Source: Boletus sp. NGJ (lineage: Eukaryota; Basidiomycota; Agaricomycetes; Boletales; Boletaceae). From it: a stretch of DNA of 64,000 bases. The notes beneath the pieces were generated by a model, which worked only from the letters and a program-made list of their open reading frames with translations, was not told where the DNA came from and ran no database searches. Of the stretch, positions 45,652 through 57,109 are shown in pieces; the stretch's first letter is position 1; each line of letters begins with the position of its first letter. Location of the stretch: assembly GCA_019096195.1 (NCBI GenBank), contig JAGTXK010000055.1, positions 1,488,001 to 1,552,000 of the forward strand, written 5' to 3'. The translations under genes were made by a program, and so were the position numbers.

Positions 45652-46796
45652 ATGACATCCACGTAAGTGCTGTCATTCTTGGTTGAATGCCGATCTCAGA
45701 ATGCGTAGAAAAGCACAGTCTGTTTCGCCTCTCGCGCCGTTGGGTATCGAGGCTGCCCTGAAGGCGAAAGAGGACCCGTCCGTCGTCCCTCGCCCCAAGA
45801 TCTTTGACGAGTTCGCGCTCACGGATCGCGTTGGGCTCGTGTCAGGGGGTAATAGGGGACTTGGACTGGAGATGGCGATCGCACTCGCTGAGGCGGGTGC
45901 GCGGGTGGTTTACTGCTTTGATCTGGCAGAGGAGCCGTCGGAGGAGTTCAAAGCGTCTCGGGAGTATGTGAGTAAGCTGGGGAACGGATCGAGGTTGGAG
46001 TACTTTAGTGCGGACGTGAGGAATCAGGAGCTGCTGTGGAAGAAGGCGGAAGAGATCGGGGACAAGGAGCAGCGATTTGACTTTTGCGTTGCAGCGGCGG
46101 GGATATTAAAGTCGCACACGGATTGCCTGGAGTACCCTGCGCAGCAGTTCAAAGACGTAAGTGTGCATGCTTGAATTAGGCAAGGGAGCACTGAGTGTTG
46201 GTGGTGCAGGTGCTGGAGGTGAACACGACGGGTGTGTTGTTTACGGCACAGGCGGCTGGTCGACAGATGGCACGATTTGGGCGCGGGGGGAGCATTATCC
46301 TGATTGCGTCCATGTCTGGGAGCATCACGAACAGGGTGAGCAGACACGGTGATGGGCTCGAGCAAGACTGAGTCGGGGGCAGGACCACGCATGGGTGTCA
46401 TACAACACGTCCAAGTCGGCGGTGCTGCAGATGGGGCGGAGCATGGCATGCGAACTTGGTGCAAAGCACATCCGAGTGAACACGCTCTCGCCTGGACACA
46501 TCTACACACAGTGAGTGGCTACCAAGTGGCTGTGTATATATTGAGACCGGATCGACCCAGGATGACTGCGGCGTACCTGGACAAGCAGCCGCACCTGTAC
46601 GACAAGTGGTCGAGCATGAACCCACTTGGCCGCCTTGGACGTCCCGACGAGATGCGGGGTGTGGTGGCATGGCTCGCGTCGGATGCGTCGAGTTACTGTA
46701 CGGGAAGCGAGTGAGTATTTCTTTTTTTTTTTTTCATTGCATGGACGCTGATATGTGCGCAGTATTTTGGTGAGTGGTGGGCACCATGCGTGGTAG
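45652..46796 (+). CDS. Short-chain dehydrogenase/reductase (sorbose/mannitol-reductase-like SDR)
   Basis: This is a classical SDR, probably NADP(H)-dependent, acting on a sugar alcohol or similar carbonyl. A tiny first exon (ATG 45652, MTST) joins to MRRKAQSVSPLAPLGIEAAL. The dinucleotide site is VGLVSGGNRGLGLEMAIALA near 45830, with Ser where Thr is usual. NNAG is represented by CVAAAGIL near 46090. Across an intron it continues VLEVNTTGVLFTAQAAGRQM and SIILIASMSGSITNR. The active-site motif SYNTSKSAV lies near 46395, followed by NTLSPGHIYT, NPLGRLGRPDEMRGVVAWLA and ILVSGGHHAW, stop 46794-46796. About 300 residues with four or five introns. One intron near 46719 carries a run of about 16 T. 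The resemblance is to fungal Sou1-type reductases. The substrate is not determined. Confidence 0.88.
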
Positions 46797-46797
46797 T

Positions 46798-46803
46798 CAC
46801 GTG
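46798..46803. promoter_or_regulatory. CACGTG E-box upstream of the EST1/SMG6-like gene
   Basis: A CACGTG core lies immediately after the SDR stop codon and about 80 bp before the next ATG. The role is inferred from the motif and position only. Confidence 0.3.
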
Positions 46804-46882
46804 TATTGTTACAAAGTAATTAGTGACTGTGACATGTTACTATAAATGGAATGATCTCGATCGGCGCAGCAAGCGACTGCGG

Positions 46883-49800
46883 ATGGAGGAAAACGAGCTG
46901 GCGAGGTCGACCTTGCTCTTGACCATGGACAACTCGAAACTTCACCACCACCACCACAAGCGTCGCGATCCCGCTCAGCCAACCGACATTGCAGAGCGCA
47001 TGATCGCTTTCCAGCGCAAAAACGCAAAGTATGTCTCTCATTCTTGCCCTCTTCACAAATTAATCACCCACTCCAGTGCGACCAGACGCACAGACCGTCC
47101 CCCCCCCAGTCTCCTCTCCGCGCAAGCCCCACTCGCCCCCACACCCCGTCGCAGATCCAGACGACTTTTCCCGTCGTCTCAAGATATCCCCTCCACACCG
47201 TCCCCAGCAGCCAAAGCAGCAGCACAACAGCAAGCTCTACAACCCCGACACCGACCCAATACCGCTGCGCCGCACCCACGACCAAGAGCCCGCCTCCGAT
47301 GCAACAAGCAGCTCCTACCTCTCCCGCAACCCCGCTCCATCCCACAACCGTGACCCCCCCCGCACACCAACGTCTCTTCGACCACCGCAAGGACGACCCC
47401 GTCCGCTTCTCCGTCCTCGCCAGACCATCCACCACCCCAAAGGCCACCCCCGTACAGAAGCCCCCCGCCGATCATGTCTCTGCCTCGTCCACCTCCTCGT
47501 ACACGCATTCCTATGCCTCCTCTTCCTTCACCCTCTCCTCGGGCACAACCGACAACTCCTCCGCCTCCTCCGCACTCTTCGACGGCAAACCTCGTGAAGA
47601 GCCTGGAAACAACGCGTTCGCAGTCCAACTCAAGAAGCTCTACCGCAGCATCTCCGCATTGGAGTCAAAAATCATCGCAGAAGACACCGACGACAACCCC
47701 GAAGACGCTCGCGTTCTCTTGCACGTCCGTGCTCGCGAGGTGTCCGACGAGGAACTCGAGCAGCAAAAGTGGCTAAAACTCATATCCGATCATAAACGGT
47801 AAGACCTCCCATCCCATCCCATACCTCATTCTCTCATCGCTTCCCCCTCCAGACTAGCCGATATGATGCACAATCTCATGGAGATCTCGCTCGCTCCTTC
47901 CGTCCCCGCCTCCTTGCGCGTCATCCCCACAAAGTACAATATCATCATCAGACTCTGGACACACGCCTTCCACAAACTCCTCGAGGCCCTCCGTCGCGCC
48001 TCCTTCTCCTCCCCTCTCGCACTAGAGCATCTTCAAGATTTCATATATTTCGCTTACACCTTCTACACAGGTCTCCTCGAGGAACCCAGCCTCAAGTCCT
48101 TCCGCCCAGGCTGGCTCGAAGCGCTCGGCGACCTCGCCCGCTACCGCATGGCTATCGCCGCCATGGTCACCAGCAACCAGCTTGCCGGTGCTGCCCTCAC
48201 AGCCGACGCCGTCTCTCGGGCGAATGCCGACTCCGCCAGCGATCCCAGTGACTCTCACAAGAGCAAGTCACAGATCAGCGTCAGGTCCTCTTCCTATCGG
48301 CCCGCAGCACGAATCAACGACTCCCCCACTCCGAGCGTCGGTATCGTCGCCGCCCGCATGATGGAAGTCGAGCCTGAAAAGGAGCGTTGGCGGGCCATCG
48401 CGACCGAGTGGTACGCTCAAGGCATCGCAGACACGCCCGGCGCAGGCAAGCTTCACCACCATCTCGGCCTCCTCAGTCGCGAAGTCGAAAGCGAGGAGCT
48501 ACGGGCAATTTACCATTTCGTGAAAAGGTTCGTGCGCGTTTCGATCTGCTCAACTGACGCTGACCTTATCCGATCGTCAGTATGACCACCATCCACCCGT
48601 TCTCCATGTCACGGGAGTCTATCCTTCCCGTGTGGTCACCGACTGCACAGTCCCGCCGCTCTCAACCAGACGCGACAGTTCCGGAATTATTCGTTCTCCT
48701 TCATGGGATGCTCTTTACTAACATCGAACTCGACGACTTTGCTCCTACCGTTTCCCGTTTCCTCGAACGCCTTGAGATCGAAGGCGCTCAAGAACGCGAG
48801 TGGATCATGATGGCGGTGACCAACATTGGTGCCATAATGGAATACGGTCGACCCGGTGGTGTCCTCCGCAAGATGGGTGGTGCGGGTGCCCGTGATGCTG
48901 CGTCGACAGCTCCCTTCCGTTTCTTTGCAAAGCGAAATGCGTTTGCTCAACATGAGGAAGACTCGGAGGAGAAGCGAATGGATGTGGACGACGATGCATT
49001 GAAATCCGAGCCTTTGCAAGCACAAACCTCCCCGATACTGCCAGACAGCCCGCTGTCCGTCGAACTCTCCCAGGCATTCAAATACGCAATGCAGCTCGCA
49101 TTCTCAATGCTTTCCTTCGTGCTGCGCAATCCGACCCGCAAAGCATCGCCTTTTGCAAAGCCCACTCTAAATCCCTACCTCACCGTCTTCCTCACGTTCC
49201 TTGCCACTGTCAGCAAACACCCGGAAACCCTCGCGATTCTGGAACGGTTCATTCCGTGGGAAGATTTTGCCGCGTTTTTCACTTCGCTCCCGAAGAACAT
49301 ACATAGCTCCCAGGGACTACATGTTCCCGCTCCCAGCGGTACGGAACGCTGGGTCATGCTCACAAGTGGTTGTGCTCCGCCCCTCCCAGAGGACTGGTGT
49401 ATGCGCGGGATGGAATGGGTCGGTCGCAAGGTGTTTGAGCGTGGGTACTGGAAGAGTGGAGAAGATCGTCGCGCGGAGATCCAAGTGTTGGATATCGAAG
49501 AAGGGGGTCAGTTGACTGACGGCATCATCGAAGACGGGGATGAGGACGAACACGGCAGTGGATCGAAGAACGAGACTGTGCAGCGGTGGACACGGGTTGC
49601 GCGCAGTGCAGTCAACTTGGCTGGACTCGTCAACGGTTTTACGTGGGTGGAAGGGACGCGTGAGTGGAAAGTGGACGGCGTGTTGGAGGCAAAAGTACGC
49701 AGATGGAGAGACGAGGACCGTCACGAACGTGAACAAGAGGAAATTCGACGTAGAGGTCGGAGGTGGACCGACGACGCGATGGACATGGACGTCGACGATC

Positions 49801-50629
49801 CAGAGGTGGATGAATCTTCAGAAGATGGTGAAGACGACGAAGAGGATTCGGAAGAGGTGAAAGCACTCAAGGTAGGAATTCTCTAACCCGTCGTTGGCAT
49901 TGACTCAAATGCCTGCAGGCACGGCGGCGATATCTGCGATCTTTGCTTGCGTCTGCTCAACGACTACCCCCACCCTCTTCGACACAGCGCTCGAAGCGCC
50001 ATCCACGCCGGCCTATCACGTCTGCTCCGACGTTGAACGTCCTTCCCGGTTACAGTGTTCTCGTGCTTGACACGAATATTCTGTTATCATCATTGTCTGT
50101 CGTTGCGTCCATCATTGAGTCGCTTCGATGGACCGTCGTCATCCCTGTTCCTGTCATCATGGAGCTGGATGGACTTTCCTCCAACACATCCCAGCTTGGC
50201 GAGGCCGCACAGGAGGCCGTCGCATATGTCACCTCTCGCATACGATCGCACGCAACGTCGCTCAAGATCCTGACGTCCAAGGGCAACTATCTCACATCCC
50301 TCAGCGTCCGAACCGAGCAAGTCGAGTTTTTTGGTGAAGAATCCTGGGATCGATGCATGGACGATCTCATCCTCAAGGCTGCCATCTGGCAAGAGGAGCA
50401 TTGGATCGATCGATCTGCGCTTCTCAAAGATGCCGCAGCCTCGCGAGATACGAGCAGTGCCGTCAAGGTCGTGCTTCTGAGTCTTGACCGCAACCGTGAG
50501 TCGTTTTCCTCGTTTTTTCTTACGTCTGACCTCATGTTCTCGCCCGCAGTACGACTCAAGGCTCGCTCACGGCAGCTACCCGCAGCAGGCGAGAAGGACT
50601 TGGCTGCCATCCTCGCCTGTGGGACGTAG
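46883..50629 (+). CDS. EST1/SMG6-like protein with C-terminal PIN domain
   Basis: In animals SMG6 is the endonuclease of nonsense-mediated decay, and Est1 relatives act at telomeres. Exon 1 encodes MEENELARSTLLLTMDN, a His/Lys stretch and DIAERMIAFQRKNAK. A Pro/Ser/Thr-rich region follows to about 47570. The Est1-type TPR part starts AFAVQLKKLYRSISALESKI and continues with NIIIRLWTHAFHKLLEALRR and FYTGLLEEPSLKSFRPGWLE. The Est1 DNA/RNA-binding region includes GKLHHHLGLLSREVESEELR, AIYHFVKSMTTIHPFSMSRE and PELFVLLHGMLFTNIELDDF. An acidic linker leads to the PIN domain (SVLVLDTNILLSSLS, VIPVPVIMELDGLS, DRCMDDLILKAAIW, VVLLSLDRN then LRLKARSRQLPA). The acidic PIN residues appear retained, the last one in SLD instead of the usual TDD. 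Stop at 50629. Length is near 1150 residues. Confidence 0.88.
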
Positions 50630-51029
50630 ACAAGGACGGACGCGGTCATATGGATTTACTCTTGTTATTCGATCTTTGATTCCTCCGTGATCTTGGGGAA
50701 CGCATAGAGATACCGCGTCGTGGTGGAAGGTCGTTTCTGCTTGGATAGCTAAACTCTTACCCATGGCACGCCGAGAGATGGTATTGTGGCCAATGTTGCG
50801 GACCACGACGGGGCTCCGACATGTTCGTTATCGACACTCTTTGCATCATACCATTACTTTCATTGCATACCATCCTTCCGTGCTATTAAGCGTTGTATTC
50901 TCTCCCTACCACCAATGTGATTTAACTTTATTGTTGTGATGTCACGAGTTATTGTTGAACAGCAATGCAATTCCATGTTTACATGTAGTTACAGGACGTT
51001 TTAGTGTTTCACATGGCAGGTTTATCCGT
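50630..51029. other. Convergent 3' region between the SMG6-like gene and NDK
   Basis: The region is 400 bp between two stop codons of converging genes. It is AT-richer than the neighbouring coding sequence. I see no feature. Confidence 0.5.
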
Positions 51030-51718
51030 CTACTCGTAAATCATAGGTGCCTGAGTGAGGTTGTACTGGAGGGTTCCCTCGGGGAACCACCTAGGGAGCA
51101 AGATGAGTGGCTTGCACCAACAGCGATAATAAAAAAACGACGAACAGTGCAATCTCCTTCTCGGCGCTCTCGACAGAATCAGAGCCATGGCAGATGTTGC
51201 GACCGACAGCTAGGGCGTAGTCGCCACGGATCGTTCCTAAATGAGCCGTTCAGCGGACACGATTATATACAAGGAGAAAGACGAGGGACACACCGGGCTG
51301 CGAAGCGAGGGGGTTCGTAGCACCAAGCATAGCACGGCCCGTCTTGACGGCGTCGAGGCCCTCCAAGACCATGCAGAACACGGGGCCGGACTGCATGTAC
51401 TTGATCAAGCCAGGAAAAAAGGCCTTTTCCTTGAGATCGGCGTAGTCTGTATGGCGATCAGTGAGAGAGCGATGAAGAGACGAAAAGGGACGAGTATACG
51501 TTTTTCGAGGTGATCTTGGGAGGGGAGGGCGAGCTTGGCGGCGATGAGCTTGAAACCGCGTTTCTCGAATCGGGTGAGGATCTCGCCGACGAGACCGCGG
51601 TCGACGCCGTCGGGCTGTTGTTCAACAATAAGTTTTGGTGAATCCGTTGGATGGGAAGAGGAGAGTACGATACCTTGACCATGATGTAGGTGCGTTCGTA
51701 GATGTTGACTGCTGGCAT
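51030..51718 (-). CDS. NDK1: Nucleoside diphosphate kinase
   Basis: The enzyme transfers the gamma-phosphate of ATP to nucleoside diphosphates through a phosphohistidine. Five exons give about 151 residues. They encode [15 protein letters not shown] joined to [20 protein letters not shown], then [58 protein letters not shown] and [12 protein letters not shown]. The joint to [20 protein letters not shown] carries the catalytic His in NICHGSD. The end is [20 protein letters not shown] plus Glu, stop 51030-51032. All joints keep frame, and the length is standard for the family. It is head-to-head with QCR7, 182 bp between starts. Confidence 0.95.
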
Positions 51719-51900
51719 GACTGCGATCGCGATGGTATCTTGGAGAGAGCGTATACCGAACTTGTTTTTATTTTATTTTGATCTTATCTGAATCAGTAAA
51801 TTATGTATTTATCCGCAACACAAACAAGGACAAACTTTGTTTCCGAGTGGTCCCGCTGAGTAGGTGACTTTTCGAGAGCAATCAAACTCAGAGAAATACG

Positions 51901-52447
51901 ATGAACGCGCTCGGGCCATCCCTCGCACCTTACGTGCGCTCGTCCCGCTCGCTCAAGAGGCTCGTCACCCCCGTTGCTCACTGGTATACCGACTTGATGG
52001 GTTACCGCCAGATGGGTCTCAAGTACGACGACATCCGTGCGTCGTTTCCGTTTCCGTTTTCTTTTCTTCGTGTGCCTCTGACGCGGGACGAACAGAAATG
52101 GAGGAACTACCTGAAGTGCAGAGGGTGCGTCGCGCTCGTGTCGGTACCCTTGCTTGATCGCGAAAACGTTGGCTTTTTATAGGCTTTGGGACGTCTGACG
52201 CCCCGCGAAGCGTACGACCGCGTATACCGCATGAAGGTGTCGCTGCACGCGAGCACTACCCACAAGGATTTGCCAAAGGAGAAATGGGTCTCGGCCAAGG
52301 ATGTATGCGTAACGGTCTCCGTTCTGGTATTGTTTCTGATGCTTCGTCTGACAGGACGTCCGCTACCTCAAGCCACATATAGAGTCTGTCATCAAGGAGG
52401 ACGAGGAGAGGGCTGCGTGGGACAACATGACCGTTCACCGAAAATAG
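51901..52447 (+). CDS. QCR7: Cytochrome bc1 complex subunit 7 (Qcr7, 14 kDa)
   Basis: This is a matrix-side subunit of respiratory complex III. Exons encode MNALGPSLAPYVRSSRSLKR and LVTPVAHWYTDLMGYRQMGL, then KYDDI joined across an intron to LMEELPEVQRALGRLTPREA. These are followed by YDRVYRMKVSLHASTTHKDL, PKEKWVSAKD and the last exon VRYLKPHIESVIKEDEERAA then WDNMTVHRK, stop 52445-52447. About 125 residues, as in other fungi. Four exons, frame intact. It converges on transketolase, with 141 bp between stops. Confidence 0.94.
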
Positions 52448-52588
52448 ACTTGCTCACTCGACGTAGTCGTTATCCCTGCGTAATGCACACCACATTCGAC
52501 TCTTTTCGTCATTCCGAAAGTCAACTTGGCGGTCTGGTTTGTCTAATTCGCAATTACACTGAACCAACTCTATCGTACTTTCAAGAAT

Positions 52589-55377
52589 TTACAAAGCCTT
52601 TTCAAGAGGAGAAACAATCTTTTGGCCCTTGTAGTAGCTGATCACTTTCTTGCCGACCGTAGCAATGTCTGCAGTCGGGAGTCACTCCAAGTCACAAATG
52701 CAAGTGAACGTACGTACTTTCGCCGGTGATACCAAGTTTTTCATAGACCTTCTTGTACGGTCCCGATGCTCCCCATGCTGGTAAGCCATATTGCTGCAAA
52801 CTGTCATCAACATAACCATGACTTCACACACACTACACTTGCCTCGTGACTGTACTTTTGCCATCCGACGGTCGACAACGCCTCCAAGGACAAGATCGGA
52901 GCTCCGCTCCTCAGGACACTCAGCCTATATTCTTTGTCCTGCTTGTCGAATCTCGACCAGCACGGTAAGCTCACAACACGGACTCTGAAGCCCTCGTTTT
53001 TAAGCATGCTTGCGGCCTCCAATGCGATCGGGACCTCGCTTCCGCTGCTAACAATTGTCAAGTCCTCCTTGCCGTCGACCTCATAGAGCACGTATCCACC
53101 ACGTGCAGCGCGTTCAATCGTGGATCCCTCGAGGTTCGGAAGATTCTGGCGAGAAAGTGAGAGAATCGAAGGCGTCTCCCTGCTCTGGATCGCAACCATG
53201 TAGGATGCAGAGGTCTCATTGCCGTCTGCGGGGCGCCAGAAGTCGAGATTTGGCATAGCACGGAAGTGAGCAGCAGTTTCGACAGGCTGGTGAGTAGGTC
53301 CGTCTTCACCGAGACCAATGGAATCATGAGTTGCTGTGGTGGATAGATGCGTCAGGAGACACATGAGAAGCAACGGCGGAATACCACGTACCAACCCAGA
53401 TTACCTGGTGCTTGCTGAGAGCTGATAACCTCACAGCACCAGCAGCGTACGACACAAAGTTCTGCACCTGAATGAGGCACAAGTATATCTAGTTCGTAAC
53501 CACACGTACCAAGAAAGTCCCCACGAAGGGTAGAATACCGCCGTACGCCTCAAGACCGTTTGCAATTGCACCCATAGCATGCTCACGGACACCATAGCGG
53601 ATGTAGTTTCCCGAGAAACCTCCCAGGCCGGTGCTAGGGGGCTGGAAGTCGACGGTTCCCTTGGCCTTGGTCAAGTTACTGCCGGTCAGATCAGCCGAAC
53701 CTCCCAAGAGCTCTGGAAGCTTGGGTGTCAAAGCAGTCAGAACAATTTCAGAGTACTTCCTGGAGGCCTGCGCGGCGTCGCTGGGCTTGTAGACTGGCAG
53801 GGAGTTCTCCCATCCTTCCGGGAGCTTTCCGGCAATACGACGCGTGAGTTCCGCGTGCTCCTTCGGGTAAGCTTTGCCATACTTGGCGAGCAAGGTCGTC
53901 CAAGCTGTGTCAAGCTCGACGCCCCGGCGGGCGGCTGCCCGGTATGTCGCGTATGTCTCATTGGGAATGTAGAACGTCTGGTCTCGTGGGAAGTTGAATT
54001 TGCTCTTGAGAGATTGAATATCATCGGCCTTGAGGGCTGTGTGAAAGATCAGACCGGGCCAGGAGGGACAATGCAGCGATACAGCCACGCACGAGAACCA
54101 TGGACACCGTGAGTACCCTGTTGCTTAGAACCATACCCAATCGTCGTCCGGAGCCGGATAAGGGTGGGCTTGGACTTCTCGCGGCGAGCCGCTGCGATCG
54201 CGTTGTATATTCCGTCCAGGTCACTACCGTAACTGGTTGGCTAAAGAATGCAGACAGTGTAGCCACACATTACCTGTCACCGTCTTCAACAGGAAGAACT
54301 TGCCAACCGTATGACAAAAACCGCTGGCTGACATCCTCGGTGAATGCGATAGCAGTATCGCCATCGATAGAAATATCTGCTCAAAAGGGAGTACAACGCA
54401 GTAGCGGGCTACAAGCATCCAAACTCACGGTTGTCGTCGTAGATCTAGGAATGCTCGTGAGCATTGTGAAGGTGTCTCACGAACGTGAGATGTACATACA
54501 ACGATGAGGTTGCCCAACTGCAAGTGACCAGCGAGAGATGCAGCCTCGCACGCGACACCTTCCATGAGACAGCCATCTCCAGTGAAGACTAATAACGACT
54601 ATTAATACATCATCGAGATGACGTGTAAAGCTGCCCACCATAGGTATAGTTATTGATAAGATTGAAGTTATCGCGGTTAAACACGGCGCCGAGATGAGCC
54701 TGAGCCATGGCAAGGCCGACACCATTTGCAAAGCCTTGACCAAGGGGACCAGTGGTGACTTCAATACCTATACAAATACCTGTCAGAATGCAAGATAGGA
54801 GGTTCGGGATAGGTTTGTGCTACCATCGGTGTGGTTTGCCTCTGGGTGGCCAGGGGTCAACGAATCGATTTGTCTGAATGATTTGAGATCATCTAGGGAC
54901 AGTTTATATCCAAGAAGGTGCAGCAGAATGTATTGTAAAGCACAGCTGCATTCAACGACGGGTAAAAATCAGATACACACTAAACTGTAACAACAGTCCA
55001 CTTACGCGTGTCTAGAATGATGATATGAGTCACTGACGGAACGAACGAGAGGAAACTTACCCGTTGGAAAGCACAAAGCGGTCACGGTTGAACCACTTGG
55101 AATTACTGGGATTCGCGTTGAAGAATCTATGCTCCTATGAGGAGGAGTGGTGAACGATTGGGGAACAGCGTTTACCTCGTGAAAAGTACATGGGCGACGG
55201 GGGCCATGCCCATGGGTGCACCTGGTAAGTGAATTGTTGTTAGGGAACGACGCCGAGGACTCGCTGGGATGGGTGACACTCACCGGGGTGTCCAGAGTTG
55301 GCCTTGCCGACGACGTCTGCGGCGAGGGTGCGGATAGTCGCAATGCAGGTCGTATCTGTGAGACTGAAGAGGGCCAT
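52589..55377 (-). CDS. TKL1: Transketolase
   Basis: This thiamine-diphosphate enzyme of the non-oxidative pentose-phosphate pathway transfers two-carbon units between ketoses and aldoses. The start [20 protein letters not shown] leads to [12 protein letters not shown] and [17 protein letters not shown]. The ThDP-binding motif is [20 protein letters not shown] near 54580, followed by LIVVYDDN. Then come HGVHGSR and [20 protein letters not shown]. The pyrimidine-binding domain has [20 protein letters not shown] and [20 protein letters not shown], and the C-terminal domain has [20 protein letters not shown]. The last exon ends [15 protein letters not shown], stop 52589-52591. About 685 residues in roughly eleven exons. 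The key His and Glu residues are present. It is head-to-head with CMC2, 147 bp apart. Confidence 0.96.
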
Positions 55378-55524
55378 GGGTGGTGATGGAAGAGAGAAAC
55401 AGAGAGGAATGAGTGCCACGCCTGAGTGTTGGCCAATTAAATACATAAACGGTACTCTCATCTACAGTAATGATCCGCTCGTAATTCTCACTCACACGTA
55501 GTCTCCATCCGTTTCGTTTACCAC

Positions 55525-55868
55525 ATGCACCCACAACTTTCCGACAAACGCGACGGTGAGTTTTACCAGGTTCGGACAATCCAAGATTCATCCTGACCAA
55601 CCCACAGTCTGTCGAGATTTCATCCAGGCTCTCGAAGTCTGCCACACAAACAACTGGAAACGCTTGACTGGGGGCTGCAACGAACAAAAAACTGCCCTCA
55701 TCCAGTGTCTCCGCAAAGAGGTGAGTACCCAAGTCACCCCTACATCCAGGTCAGTGATCTTGATGTTTTGCACAGACCGGCGAGCGCTCGAGTCGCAACC
55801 ACGCTGCGGCCAAAGAGCGGCGGCTCAAGACCGAACAAGTGTGGAAAGAATTCCATGAAGACGATTAG
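55525..55868 (+). CDS. CMC2: Cytochrome oxidase biogenesis protein Cmc2, twin CX9C
   Basis: I assembled three exons, 55525-55555, 55608-55720 and 55776-55868, with GTGAGT-type donors and continuous frame, giving about 78 residues. The N-terminus MHPQLSDKRD joins to VCRDFIQALEVCHTNNWKRL, then TGGCNEQKTALIQCLRKE and TGERSSRNHAAAKERRLKTE, ending QVWKEFHEDD. The two CX9C motifs, CRDFIQALEVC and CNEQKTALIQC, and the MHPQL start are diagnostic of Cmc2. This is a mitochondrial intermembrane-space protein required for cytochrome c oxidase, imported through Mia40. It shares a short divergent promoter with transketolase. Confidence 0.92.
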
Positions 55869-56034
55869 TTCACCCCCGGAGCGCAACTGCTTGACTCGCC
55901 GAGGTCAAACGTCCACCACACAACTCGATTCCCGCCGTACATGGACCATATATGTCCTTACGTGCTTTGTCGGGGTACATTTTTGACAATCTCGTATGAT
56001 ATCTGACACTGGTCGGAATGGTATTTAACATTGG

Positions 56035-57033
56035 GTGATGTTGTTCGTTAAATGCACCCTCTCCCACCCTTCTCACGGCAAGCATCCCAATGAAATCTCG
56101 ATCCAATCCAACAACAACCCGGAGAGCTATCCTTATCTGTCCATTTCGATGAAAGCAAAACCAGTGATCATTCCTCGTTGCTTCAACACGAGCCCATCTG
56201 TGTCTTCTCTTCCTGTCGATGAGGCACCTGATGGAGGATATGATTGGGTAGTCGTCTCTGGTTCTAGTCTCATCACGTATGGGCTCATTCCCCACTCTTC
56301 TCGCGACTGTACCGGCTGCCATGTTACTGAGGGAACGCCACACTTACGCAGCAGTTACGATCGACTGGTACGACCATTCTTCAGCAATTAAAACGCACCT
56401 ATATTTACCTTTTCTCAGGTCGTTATTCAAGGATCTAGAGTTCGCACTGCTATTCCTCGGTTCTGGCATCGCGACATTCCCTTTGCTCGTCCCCCCCTTG
56501 CTTCATACCGATGTATGCGTCGTCACTCATCATCTCCAGAAGCTTGGGTTCAGTGCTTCTTGCTCTGTTCAATATTTCTTCCGCTGTCGGCCGTGTTGGA
56601 TTGGGTTATTTCTGTTACGTCGTTGGCCCTCTGAGCACTGAGCAGCCTATGCATTACTTTCATTCTGACTGCCATCAGCATGCTAGTGATCTGGCCAGAG
56701 ACCAACTCGCTCGCTCCGTTCGTTGTCTTCGTTCTCATCAACGGTCTTGGAAATGGTGACTTCCTTGTTACTATACCTACTGTCGTAGCGCATGTCTACG
56801 ATTCAAACAAGAGGGTCGCTTTGGCGATGGTCGTCACTTCCCGGTCGTTGACGCAGGTCGAACAACATACCGACCTGTGATGGCCTATGCTGGCTCCATG
56901 TCTCTGGGCAGCCTCCTGTTCGTCCTAAGTGCTCTGCAGCTTTTTAGCAAGCGATTTTTGCTTTTGCCTGATCGCCATGTCTCGTCCTCTCGAAATGTTC
57001 CCGTAGCAGAAGTACATCATATAAATAACATAT
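56035..57033 (+). pseudogene. Decayed monocarboxylate-transporter-like (MCT, MFS) gene with an internal deletion
   Basis: The MCT signature is present near 56230 (EAPDGGYDWVVVSGSSLITY, with Asp where the family has Gly). Directly after it the frame changes and resumes at the end of the sixth transmembrane region (FPTLLATVPAAMLLRERHTY). So about 120 residues, the first half of the transporter, are missing at about 56280. The second half follows: TIDW joined to SLFKDLEFALLFLGSGIATF, then SSAVGRVGLGYFCYVVGPLS. A frame change near 56640 leads to SMLVIWPETNSLAPFVVFVL and NGLGNGDFLVTIPTVVAHVY. The end contains YAGSMSLGSLLFVLSALQLF. With a large deletion and at least two frame changes it cannot encode a working 12-helix transporter. 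Alternative splicing does not restore the missing half. Confidence 0.75.
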
Positions 57034-57109
57034 AACGGTGAATTTACAGTACTCCGAAGTGTATGAGAAGAGGCCGAACAAGAAGTCCCAAAGTTGCATT
57101 CCGTGTTAT

